Below, in pieces: positions 57,401-64,000 of a stretch of 64,000 nucleotides of DNA (its first letter is position 1; every line of letters starts with the position of its first letter). The notes below the pieces were generated by a model. It searched no databases and had not been told where the DNA came from. It was given only the letters and a program-made list of their open reading frames with translations. Position numbers and translations under genes: made by a program. Source of the DNA: Turicibacter sp. TJ11 (lineage in GTDB: Bacteria; Bacillota_I; Bacilli_A; MOL361; Turicibacteraceae); the NCBI RefSeq assembly GCF_021497505.1, contig NZ_CP069349.1, positions 1,141,861 to 1,205,860 of the forward strand, in the 5' to 3' direction.

Positions 57401-57535
57401 AATCGTTGTTTTTCCAGCTCCTGTCGGTCCTGTTACAACAAAAATTTCTTGATTAACTAAGTCCTCTTTAAAATTTAATGTCGTTTGCTTAGCATATGGC
57501 CCAAACGCAGTCAGCTTCAACGCTAATGGCTTCAT
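54413..57535 (-). CDS. sbcC: Nuclease SbcCD subunit C
   Basis: 1040 residues. Walker A GPTGAGKTTIFDAICYALYG near residue 35; two long coiled coils (about 180-500 and 540-850) with the zinc hook QACPVCGSKEHP near 515-525; C-terminal signature NTLSGGESFKASLALALGLS and Walker B DTMFIDEGFGTLD. With SbcD it opens and cuts hairpins and protein-blocked ends during repair and replication (Rad50/Mre11 equivalents). It starts two bases after the sbcD stop. Confidence 0.95.
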   Translation of the reverse strand: MKPLALKLTAFGPYAKQTTLNFKEDLVNQEIFVVTGPTGAGKTTIFDAICYALYGETSGGSRTGKELRSDFAAQSEIKTEVEFTFQVKDKIYKILRAPQQQQKKKRGEGFREVPASVELLEVGGEEPPVTKENEVRELIQQIIGLKVEQFRKIVMIPQGDFKEFLYANTTNKEEILRKIFGTDFYKKIQEQLTTKSNALKLEVADTQKAILAELKLIKTDEEHTIDYEQPLPTLLEVVKSVQKKWGESLETLSGMIQFLGESIQEHRMSYEAGKHLNEKFNQYEQTLKTVDQLKHYERVIKDQEQQIQVIKFAQSIIPSENEMLKYEAFKRDADLKKQQLQQSLEETNHQFILVKKCYDAIESLREQLVGLNQQELELNRFVDGVMKLEEKERLLHTLIVEGNLLKDQVEEKQKKLAELKQKVSLLDELSPQLTDLNEQLQALSFEKEKQEETIQQLQRLILVVTSKEQTQQRLDQLQLDYTHVKNESEAKREFYEHQAELFINAAAIRLANELQVNQACPVCGSKEHPNPRRSEEKILTKQELEQERAQVEALESKSHHINQELTALQMKKSQEDESIAQFIEWLKQRLSQEEVMEVSRLRLEQLRDQLMISFNDLSQLQQTLNEESQRITEQIKQLTSEKENIHPLEEELLKEERLLQAKRECYSVEKRSKEDLELTIPMEYRVLTVLKQRISEISDQKIKLQQNITQSQLDYERVTHQLTELQAKLSEAQEQFVHYEEQHQMISQTFKNQVEGSFTSLSHYEEAKQMIDQLVQLEQQVQTFYQELHTATKMVDLLKGELQGKDRVNISVIEEILADLESRKNQLTKEQATLLANLEQNDYLLNSIQKKYETIQKREQEYLVIGELESLANGRSGGKMSFETYVLSSYFDEVLEAANTRLQKMTARRYYLLRREEVKGGGRKGLDLDVYDSHTAKTRPVNTLSGGESFKASLALALGLSDTVQQNSGGIQLDTMFIDEGFGTLDSESLDQAIDILMELQDHGRLIGVISHVHELKERIPAKLVVEMDNRGSHAYFKMS

Positions 57536-57537
57536 CG

Positions 57538-58674
57538 CTAGATCTCCTCTCTAACTTGGTGAATGATTTTTTGAATGAGTTGTGTTCCTTCTTCATGCAA
57601 CGTGTTGCCTTTATGATGTAAGTAAAAATCACTAAATAATTGTTCTGGTGTTTTTTGTTCTCGAGTGAATTTATCGAGCTTACTTCCTTTAAACTCATTA
57701 AACTTTTGATCTAACTCTAAGATCATAATATTAGGATAAACTTTTCTTAACTTCGCCATTGGTTCTAAAAGTTCCCCACGATCTGTTAAAATAACGCGAA
57801 GATAATCTTCGCTTGAAGGTTGATTCAGTAACTCATTTAACTCGCCCTTAATCGTTCGCATGTCTCGTCTTGGTATTAATGGTAAAAGTTCGTAAGTTAT
57901 CGCACCTGATTCATCTAAATCAACCATCGTCACTGATTTATGATAATTTTCTTCTGAGAACGAATATTTTAATAACGATCCACTGTATCGAATGTTATCA
58001 TTTCCAACTTTTTGAGTTCGATGTAAATGACCTAGCGCGACATAATCAAAATCATCAAAATAAGAGGCTGAAACAGATTCTTTCCCTCCTACGACTAATT
58101 TTTTCTCTGATTCACATGCTTGCGGTTCTTCATCACCTCCAACAACGAAGGCATGAGTAATTAATACGTTGCGTTCTTTGCGATTAAGATCTAATTTTTC
58201 AAGTGTCATTTTCATCGCTGCGTCTAATGACTTAATGTTATCGTCTTGATGGACTTCACGCACGACTGCATAATCAGCAAATGGAATTAAGTAAAAATTA
58301 ACTAGACCATGTTCATCTTTTAAAACGACTTTTTTCACTTCTTTTGTATAATGCCCCGCTACATAATAATTTGCTGATTCAAACAATTCACTACCAAAGT
58401 TCACTAAATCAGCACCATCATGATTTCCCGCAACCGCTAAAATAGGGGTTTTTAAATCAATGAGAACTTCCTTTAAAAATCGACTATATAATGAAACAGC
58501 CACTGCGGGTGGAACACTTCGATCATAAATGTCGCCAGCTAATAAAATGGCATCTGGTTGATAGATTTGAATGTATTCTTTGACTTGATCTAATACGTAT
58601 TGTTGATCTTCAATCATCGAAAATGAATGAATGACTTTTCCAAAATGTAAATCACCTAAATGTAAAAACCTCAA
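57538..58674 (-). CDS. sbcD: Nuclease SbcCD subunit D
   Basis: 378 residues. Metallophosphoesterase motifs FLHLGDLHFGK, AILLAGDIYDR, LAVAGNHDGADLV, ITHAFV and YVALGHLHR provide the metal ligands of the Mn-dependent nuclease. AAGGAGGAAGACG precedes the ATG. Operon with sbcC. Confidence 0.95.
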   Translation of the reverse strand: MRFLHLGDLHFGKVIHSFSMIEDQQYVLDQVKEYIQIYQPDAILLAGDIYDRSVPPAVAVSLYSRFLKEVLIDLKTPILAVAGNHDGADLVNFGSELFESANYYVAGHYTKEVKKVVLKDEHGLVNFYLIPFADYAVVREVHQDDNIKSLDAAMKMTLEKLDLNRKERNVLITHAFVVGGDEEPQACESEKKLVVGGKESVSASYFDDFDYVALGHLHRTQKVGNDNIRYSGSLLKYSFSEENYHKSVTMVDLDESGAITYELLPLIPRRDMRTIKGELNELLNQPSSEDYLRVILTDRGELLEPMAKLRKVYPNIMILELDQKFNEFKGSKLDKFTREQKTPEQLFSDFYLHHKGNTLHEEGTQLIQKIIHQVREEI

Positions 58675-58970
58675 ACGTCTTCCTCCTTAAAAAGCGAATA
58701 TTTGTTCTAATTATAAGTCTTTTTTACAAGAATCGTCAATCAAATAAAGCTTGAACTCATCGACAAATTTCTTGATTTTATTTCCTAAGAAATAATCCCT
58801 CATCCCCCCATGTTATCTGCAGCTGTGACGACTTTCTTGTACCTCAATTTAGCATGTCTGTTTCTTAAAAAGACTAATCATTAGAGATTTTTTCATCTAT
58901 TGGCTTCAGATTAAAAAAATTATATACTATATATAAGTAAAAATAAAATCGATGTTGATCGCAACACTCA

Positions 58971-60113
58971 ATGATTTCAAAGAAAATAGATGATTTATTA
59001 ACACCTAAGAAAAAGGAGGGATGCCTTATCCTGAATCAAAACCTACCTAAATATTTAGCTGTTTCTGAATGGATGAAACAACAAATTTATCATCATCGTT
59101 TTAAAGCCGGTGAAAAATTAATTAGTGAGAATCAATTATGTGAAAAATTCTCCATCAGTCGACAAACGGCTCGCCAAGCGATTGCTGTTTTAGAAAAAGA
59201 AGGACTTGTGTTGAAAAAACAAGGAAGCGGGACATACGTTAATCCTGATTTTATCAGACTAAAAGCTGACTCTAAAACAATTGGACTAGTCATCGATTCG
59301 ATGGATAACTTCCTTTTTTCTGAAATTATTTCTGAAATAGAAGATGTTTTATCAGCGAACGACTATCATACGATTTTAAGACTGACAAGAAACAAAGTTA
59401 ATCATGAACGAGAGCAACTGCTAACGTTATTAGATTCTGATATTGACGGCTTAATTGTTCAAGGAACAAAGTCTGCTTTACCTAACCCCAACTTAGATAT
59501 TTATGAGCAATTTACCGAACGTGGCATTCCTGTTATCTTTATTAATAATTACTATCCGTCTTTAAACTGTAATTATATTGTCGTTGATGATGAGTTAGGT
59601 GGTCGTCTCGCCACTAAACACTTAATAGAAAAAGGTCATGAACGTATTACCGGGATCTTTAAATATGATGACTTACAAGGAAGTCTTCGTTACAAAGGCT
59701 TTTTAACCGAAATGTATCACCATCATCTCTCAGTTGATGAATCCTCTATCATTTGGTATTCTACTGAAGACATGAATCGCCAGTTTTCTCTTGATCAAGA
59801 TCACTCCTTATTAACGAAATTACGTCACTGTACTGCCATCATTTGTCATAACGACCAAATTGCCATGAAGCTGATGAATTTATTAGCACATCAGCAATTA
59901 TCAGTTCCTAATGATTTATCCATTATCAGCTTCGATAACTCAACACTTTGTGAACTTGGAACCGTCACCTTAACGAGTGTCTCTCATCCTAAAGGAGATC
60001 TTGGACGCTTAGCCGCTGAATCACTACTAACGATGATTGAAAATCAAGCATTTGAAATTAAACATCTTTACAAACCAGAGCTAATCATACGAGAATCGGT
60101 TAAAAAATTATAG
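58971..60113 (+). CDS. AraR-type regulator: GntR DNA-binding domain plus LacI-type sensor domain
   Basis: Up to 380 residues. A GntR winged helix (LPKYLAVSEWMKQQIYHHRF, then ISENQLCEKFSISRQTARQA) is followed by a periplasmic-binding-protein-like domain (TIGLVIDSMDNFLFSEIISE; SIISFDNSTLCELG), the architecture of the arabinose repressor AraR. ATG 58971 has no ribosome site; a strong AAAAGGAGGG at 59011-59020 points to a start at ATC 59028 or CTG 59031, just before the DNA-binding domain. It presumably represses a sugar-use operon in the absence of its sugar; none is adjacent. Confidence 0.8.
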   Translation: MISKKIDDLLTPKKKEGCLILNQNLPKYLAVSEWMKQQIYHHRFKAGEKLISENQLCEKFSISRQTARQAIAVLEKEGLVLKKQGSGTYVNPDFIRLKADSKTIGLVIDSMDNFLFSEIISEIEDVLSANDYHTILRLTRNKVNHEREQLLTLLDSDIDGLIVQGTKSALPNPNLDIYEQFTERGIPVIFINNYYPSLNCNYIVVDDELGGRLATKHLIEKGHERITGIFKYDDLQGSLRYKGFLTEMYHHHLSVDESSIIWYSTEDMNRQFSLDQDHSLLTKLRHCTAIICHNDQIAMKLMNLLAHQQLSVPNDLSIISFDNSTLCELGTVTLTSVSHPKGDLGRLAAESLLTMIENQAFEIKHLYKPELIIRESVKKL

Positions 60114-60114
60114 A

Positions 60115-60140
60115 AGAGCTTTGTAGAAAAGCTCTTTTTT
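60115..60140 (+). terminator. Terminator of AraR-type gene
   Basis: AGAGCTTT (60115-60122) and AAAGCTCT (60128-60135), then TTTTTA. Confidence 0.85.
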
Positions 60141-60176
60141 ATTTCAATCAGCTTTGCTTCTTTTACCAACGTAAAA

Positions 60177-60203
60177 AAGCTAGCTGATACGCTCAGCTAG
60201 CTT
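60177..60203 (-). terminator. Terminator of DUF368 gene
   Basis: AAGCTAGCTGA (60177-60187) and TCAGCTAGCTT (60193-60203), followed on the minus strand by TTTTACG. Confidence 0.85.
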
Positions 60204-60207
60204 AAGT

Positions 60208-61101
60208 TTACATTCTCTTTTTTTCGATAAATTTACTAAACTGCTCTAATCCAATGATGATGACACCACCTACAATGAAGAAGAGAATACTAAATGTATC
60301 CCATGACATTGGCGCTTTTGGTACTTCTAACGTCGTTGGCCCCATGATAACCGCATAAAGTGATCCAATCATTAACCCGAGGATTAAGTAAATCATTTGC
60401 GGACGTGCTGTCTCTAAGAAATGACGAATTAATTTAATTGTTGATAAAATCCCAACAATAACCCCTACCCCAAATACCAATAAAACAGGTAAATAAGAGA
60501 AGTTTAATGATAACACCTCTTTAATCGCACTAATAATAGCCGTATATAATCCGAAAATTAAAAGTAGGGTTGATCCTGAAATCCCTGGTAATACCATTGC
60601 TGAAATAGCAATCATACCAGCTACAAAAACATATAAACTTAATCCAATCGTTAAGTTTCCAAATGAAACATCAATTCCTTGTCCACCTGATGCAGGGTTA
60701 AAAACGGTTAATGCCACAACGATTAAAACACCTGTTACGGCCCAAACACTATTAATGTATTTTCCTTTAATGGTTTCTTTTTCTGCTTTTATAATAAGCG
60801 GGATTGAGAAAATAATAAACCCAATAAATAATGAGCTAATGCTATAAATCTGCTCTTCAAAAATTGAGGCTAAGAATAAGACTGAGGCAACCATTCCAAC
60901 TGCCCATCCAATCCCTATTTTAAATAAAAAGTGTAAAGCTTCCATTTTCTCTTCTTTGCTACTTTTTGAAACAAGTTTATTTAATGAATTAATAAACTGA
61001 TCATAAAAACCTAAAATGAACGCAATCGTTCCACCTGAAACGCCAGGAACACTATCTGCTAATGCCATAAAAAATCCACGAATTACATTGACGATAAACA
61101 T
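60208..61101 (-). CDS. DUF368/PopT-family polyprenyl-phosphate transporter
   Basis: 297 residues with about eight to nine membrane helices. GFFMALADSVPGVSGGTIAFILGFYD near the N-terminus and MVLPGISGSTLLLIFGLYTAII in the middle are the repeated PGxSGGT-type motifs of DUF368. Members (PopT) are reported to return undecaprenyl phosphate across the membrane for cell-wall synthesis. ATG 61101 is preceded by AAGGTGAAAAA; a GTG at 61110 is also in frame. Monocistronic. Confidence 0.85.
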   Translation of the reverse strand: MFIVNVIRGFFMALADSVPGVSGGTIAFILGFYDQFINSLNKLVSKSSKEEKMEALHFLFKIGIGWAVGMVASVLFLASIFEEQIYSISSLFIGFIIFSIPLIIKAEKETIKGKYINSVWAVTGVLIVVALTVFNPASGGQGIDVSFGNLTIGLSLYVFVAGMIAISAMVLPGISGSTLLLIFGLYTAIISAIKEVLSLNFSYLPVLLVFGVGVIVGILSTIKLIRHFLETARPQMIYLILGLMIGSLYAVIMGPTTLEVPKAPMSWDTFSILFFIVGGVIIIGLEQFSKFIEKKRM

Positions 61102-61329
61102 TTTTTTCACCTTGACCTATTCTAAATTTTCATCCATATTATAAGAGATTTATTATCCATTTTATTTCTATATAAGATAATCTTTACCAAACCATTCTAA
61201 CATAATCTACACCAAACTTCAATGTCAGACAGATTTTAAGCTCATAAATACGACATATCACTCACACTTTGGGCAAGTTCCCATAAGATAGTATTGGATA
61301 TTGTATTGTTAGTTTAAGGAGGTATCTGA

Positions 61330-62418
61330 ATGAGTGCAAATATAAAAAACTATTTTGCCTGCGCAAATAGTTCACAAGGATTTTGCAATTACTTTGAATC
61401 AAATCTTGAGGGGCTTGAACATCTTTATATCTTAAAAGGTGGGCCTGGGACTGGAAAATCAACGATGATGAAAAACATAGGGGCAGACCTTTACGATCGT
61501 GGTTATGATATTGAATTTATTTATTGTTCTTCTGATCCTAGTTCATTAGATGGAATCATTATTCCAGCTTTAAAAGTGGGGGTCGTTGATGGAACGTCTC
61601 CTCATGTCATTGAACCACTGGCTCCCGGTGCAATTGAGCAATATGTCAATTTAGGAATTGCATGGGATCGAAAAAAACTTCAACCTTATAAAGATCACAT
61701 TCTTTCATTGAGAAGTCAAATTAGTGACTGTTACACAGAATTATATGCTCAGTACGCTGAAGCTTTAAAAGTTCATGATGACTGGGAAAAAATTTATATT
61801 AATGAAATGGATTTCGACAAAGCTTCTGAATTTAGACAATCTATTTGTGACACACTACTTGACTATCCTTCGATTGATCACACACCAGTCATTAAACATC
61901 GCTTTTTCGGAGCATCAACACCAGAAGGTTCAGTGAATCACATTCAAGATTTAACTGAAGGCTTTAAACGCTATATGATCAAAGGACGTCCAGGTACAGG
62001 AAAATCAACTTTATTGAAAGAATTAGCTAAAAAAAGTGAGTCATTAGGTTATGATACTGAAATTTATCATTGTTCATTTGACCCACAATCACTCGACATG
62101 GTTTTAATTCCAGAGCTTAACGTTTGCTTCTTTGACTCTACCGCACCTCATGAATATTTCCCAACCGTTGAAACAGATGAAATTATTGATACATATGAAG
62201 CATTCATCACCCCAGGAACCGATGAACGCTATGCTCAACAACTTGATGAATTATCAATCTTATATAAAACAACCGTTAAAAAAGGAACCGATGCCTTAGC
62301 TCAGGCAAAAAGACTTCATGATGAATTAGAAAAAATCTACATTAAAGCGATGAATTTCGATATCATCGAAGGTATTTACCAACAAATTAAAGCTGAAATT
62401 ATGAACTTAATCAAATAA
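61330..62418 (+). CDS. ATPase with tandemly duplicated P-loop domain
   Basis: 362 residues made of two similar halves. Each has a Walker A (LKGGPGTGKSTMMKNIG near 36; IKGRPGTGKSTLLKELA near 218), an IYCSSDPSSLDGIIIPAL / IYHCSFDPQSLDMVLIPEL block, a DGTSPH / DSTAPH block and an ending EKIYINEMDFD / EKIYIKAMNFD. Known from other Firmicutes as a conserved ATPase of unknown role. TTAAGGAGGTATCTG precedes the ATG. Monocistronic. Confidence 0.75.
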   Translation: MSANIKNYFACANSSQGFCNYFESNLEGLEHLYILKGGPGTGKSTMMKNIGADLYDRGYDIEFIYCSSDPSSLDGIIIPALKVGVVDGTSPHVIEPLAPGAIEQYVNLGIAWDRKKLQPYKDHILSLRSQISDCYTELYAQYAEALKVHDDWEKIYINEMDFDKASEFRQSICDTLLDYPSIDHTPVIKHRFFGASTPEGSVNHIQDLTEGFKRYMIKGRPGTGKSTLLKELAKKSESLGYDTEIYHCSFDPQSLDMVLIPELNVCFFDSTAPHEYFPTVETDEIIDTYEAFITPGTDERYAQQLDELSILYKTTVKKGTDALAQAKRLHDELEKIYIKAMNFDIIEGIYQQIKAEIMNLIK

Positions 62419-62420
62419 AA

Positions 62421-62455
62421 ATGAGGTGTATCGATAAAGATACACCTCATTTTTC
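62421..62455. terminator. Bidirectional terminator of convergent genes
   Basis: ATGAGGTGTATC (62421-62432) and GATACACCTCAT (62439-62450), T-run on the plus strand and A-run on the other side. Confidence 0.9.
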
Positions 62456-62458
62456 TCA

Positions 62459-62728
62459 TTAACGACGTTTAGATTTATCTGATCCATTTCCGTCTTTTTT
62501 AACTAATAACGTCTCCATTTTTGTTTTAATTTGATGATAAGTCATCGGATCAAACAACAAATCATTCCAAATTTTCACTTTATTATCTCGAACTCCTGCC
62601 AACACTTGCTCATGGTTTGATCGATGAACAATAGCAATACCTTCTTTCTTTTTAATTTCAACCGTGACTGTTTCTTTTTTGTTGGTTTCAAATTCTCTTG
62701 TTGAACCTGTGCTAGTTTCGTTCCACAT
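62459..62728 (-). CDS. Small hypothetical protein
   Basis: 89 residues, rich in Lys, Glu and Thr (ETVTVEIKKKEGIAIVHRSN), with a basic C-terminus (GNGSDKSKRR). No domain recognised. AAAGGGAGAGAGAAAC precedes the ATG. It lies between the ATPase and an insertion element. Confidence 0.55.
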   Translation of the reverse strand: MWNETSTGSTREFETNKKETVTVEIKKKEGIAIVHRSNHEQVLAGVRDNKVKIWNDLLFDPMTYHQIKTKMETLLVKKDGNGSDKSKRR

Positions 62729-62886
62729 GTTTCTCTCTCCCTTTAGTCAAAAAGTTTTAAAGTCATCTCATGAACCTACAATCATAGGCATTCGATATAT
62801 TAAACTGTATGCTCCCTCGCCTTAAATATGCAAAAAAAGTGAGTCATACACCAATGTCATTTAGTTAAGTATCATTGGGATTTTTT

Positions 62887-62930
62887 AAGGCATCGTGAAA
62901 TCAATTTTAATTTCACCATGCCTTTTTTTC
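62887..62930. terminator. Hairpin between small gene and IS4-type element
   Basis: AAGGCATCGTGAAAT (62887-62901) pairs with ATTTCACCATGCCTT (62909-62923) with one mismatch, then TTTTTTC. Possibly the boundary of the insertion element. Confidence 0.6.
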
Positions 62931-62969
62931 TATCTGTTAAGCACTAAAAACTCATCTTTAAGGCATGCC

Positions 62970-63000
62970 AAAAAAGCAGATAGCCTCAATCTGCTTTTTT
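62970..63000 (-). terminator. Terminator of IS4-type transposase
   Basis: AAAAAAGCAGAT (62970-62981) and ATCTGCTTTTTT (62989-63000), perfect stem 18 bases past the transposase stop. Confidence 0.85.
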
Positions 63001-63017
63001 GACACCTTTAAATAGGA

Positions 63018-64000
63018 TTAAGCTACTCGATACATAAAACTCACACTCGGTTTAACTCTGGTTCTCCGTTCACTATGTCGGCCCTTTCGAACTGGTAGTA
63101 TGTTTCTCTGAATAAGTTCTTCTACAGGAATCTTCGACGATCTAAAAAATTGACAACAGACATGAATCGCAACCGTGAAATTCACTTGATAGTTATATTT
63201 TCGCTCTTTCTTAGTCAAGACAACATTTAAGGTAATCATCTCACAAAAATTATACATGGTTAGTTTAGCGAATAGTTCTTGTTCAATAAATGAGCGTTTC
63301 TTCGCATGGAGATGAATTAAACCAATCGCATATTTTAGTTCTCTAAATGCTGTTTCAATTCCCCATCTCATTTCATATAATTCCTTTAAGGCTTCTTTTG
63401 AAAACTCTTCCTGATTTAGATTGGTGATCAGCGTTTCGTAAGTATCTTCTGTTAGTTTGAACCGTACCACACGAAATGAAAGTTCATAATAGTCAGTCTG
63501 CTTTAATTTAAAATAATCAAAGCGGACATTTTGAGGTAAGAATTTATACCGATGGGGATTAGCTTTAACTTCATTTGTTTGTTTTGGGGTTAAGGTTAAA
63601 TGGATGGTTTCATCAAATTCATCTGTATGAGGTAACCTAAGTGATGAGATCATACTTTTACTTTTGATATCTTTCACGCGAATCACGTATTTCCAACCTT
63701 TTTCTTGAATATGAGCGAAGGTATTGTAACTTTCATAACCACGATCCGCAACAAGAATCACAGGATCTTTAAGTGGAGAGTTGCCGACCATTTCAATCAG
63801 TGCTTGTCGTTCATTTAATTCACGAATCGGTTGAATTTGTGCATCGATATATAATCGATTCATTAAATCATAAAGTGCATTCAGATGAAGGGAGTTATAG
63901 CCCTTTTTAGCCGTTGAAGATTTAATGTACGTTTTTTCATCATCAGGATTATGTGCAATATTAAACGTTGACCCATCAACCGCAAGAAGTCGATATCCTC
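63018..64000 (-). CDS. IS4-type transposase (DDE_Tnp_1), 5' end outside the window
   Basis: At least 326 residues; the frame stays open past ATG 63863 to the window end. The DDE triad is visible: LLAVDGSTFNIAHNP (first Asp, near 63970), ILVADRGYESYNTF (second Asp) and YEMRWGIETAFRELKYAIGL (the YREK-like Glu). The insertion element's second end is not in the window, so its length and inverted repeats cannot be stated. Confidence 0.88.
   Translation of the reverse strand, partial: GYRLLAVDGSTFNIAHNPDDEKTYIKSSTAKKGYNSLHLNALYDLMNRLYIDAQIQPIRELNERQALIEMVGNSPLKDPVILVADRGYESYNTFAHIQEKGWKYVIRVKDIKSKSMISSLRLPHTDEFDETIHLTLTPKQTNEVKANPHRYKFLPQNVRFDYFKLKQTDYYELSFRVVRFKLTEDTYETLITNLNQEEFSKEALKELYEMRWGIETAFRELKYAIGLIHLHAKKRSFIEQELFAKLTMYNFCEMITLNVVLTKKERKYNYQVNFTVAIHVCCQFFRSSKIPVEELIQRNILPVRKGRHSERRTRVKPSVSFMYRVA

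Overview
The window looks like the chromosome of a low-GC, AT-rich Gram-positive bacterium (Firmicutes). Strong GGAGG-type ribosome sites, oligo-T intrinsic terminators after most operons, cre-like sites, PTS operons, GntR/LacI-type regulation and an LTA-synthase-like enzyme support this. A gut Turicibacter or Erysipelotrichia relative is my best guess. That is inference, because no rRNA or marker gene is present.

Left part (1-8.6 kb) is accessory DNA. From 1 to about 4.86 kb lies a block of different, more GC-rich base composition. It holds a bacitracin-type BcrA/BcrB ABC exporter coupled to an undecaprenyl-diphosphate phosphatase (cut by the window start), three small HTH regulators, a small ICE-type hypothetical gene and an AbiH-like gene. 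The block ends inside a truncated type I methylase gene (hsdM). Next come a PLD-nuclease-like gene and an Abi_2/AbiF HEPN gene. Immediately downstream of the latter is a short structured RNA with its own promoter, the best candidate here for a toxin-RNA antitoxin or anti-phage unit.

Middle part (8.6-41 kb) is metabolism, envelope and export: panE with a PTS_EIIC_2 transporter; a cellobiose-type PTS plus 6-phospho-beta-glucosidase operon with a decayed leading gene and two cre-like sites; and a dead PTS EIIC fragment. Three separate heterodimeric ABC exporter pairs follow the same design, one half with a normal and one with a degenerate Walker B. Each sits beside its own regulator: a two-component system, a MarR protein with a visible shared palindrome, and a LysR protein. 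Between them are envelope genes (GT2 glycosyltransferase, YwaF-like membrane protein, LTA-synthase-like sulfatase), three nearly identical tandem tRNA-Cys genes, several small hypotheticals, two broken genes and a transposase-less IS200/IS605-like relic.

Right part (41-64 kb): a metallophosphoesterase; a complete IS630 element with its inverted repeats; a large molybdenum cofactor operon (mobB, moeA, mobA, mogA/moaB, modA, modB, a molybdopterin-binding protein, moaC, moaA, MOSC) preceded by a broken tatC; sbcDC; an AraR-like regulator; a DUF368/PopT-type transporter; a tandem P-loop ATPase; and a partial IS4-type transposase at the edge. A structured leader with a strong terminator lies between mobB and moeA and may be a riboswitch. 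modC, moaD and moaE are absent from the window.
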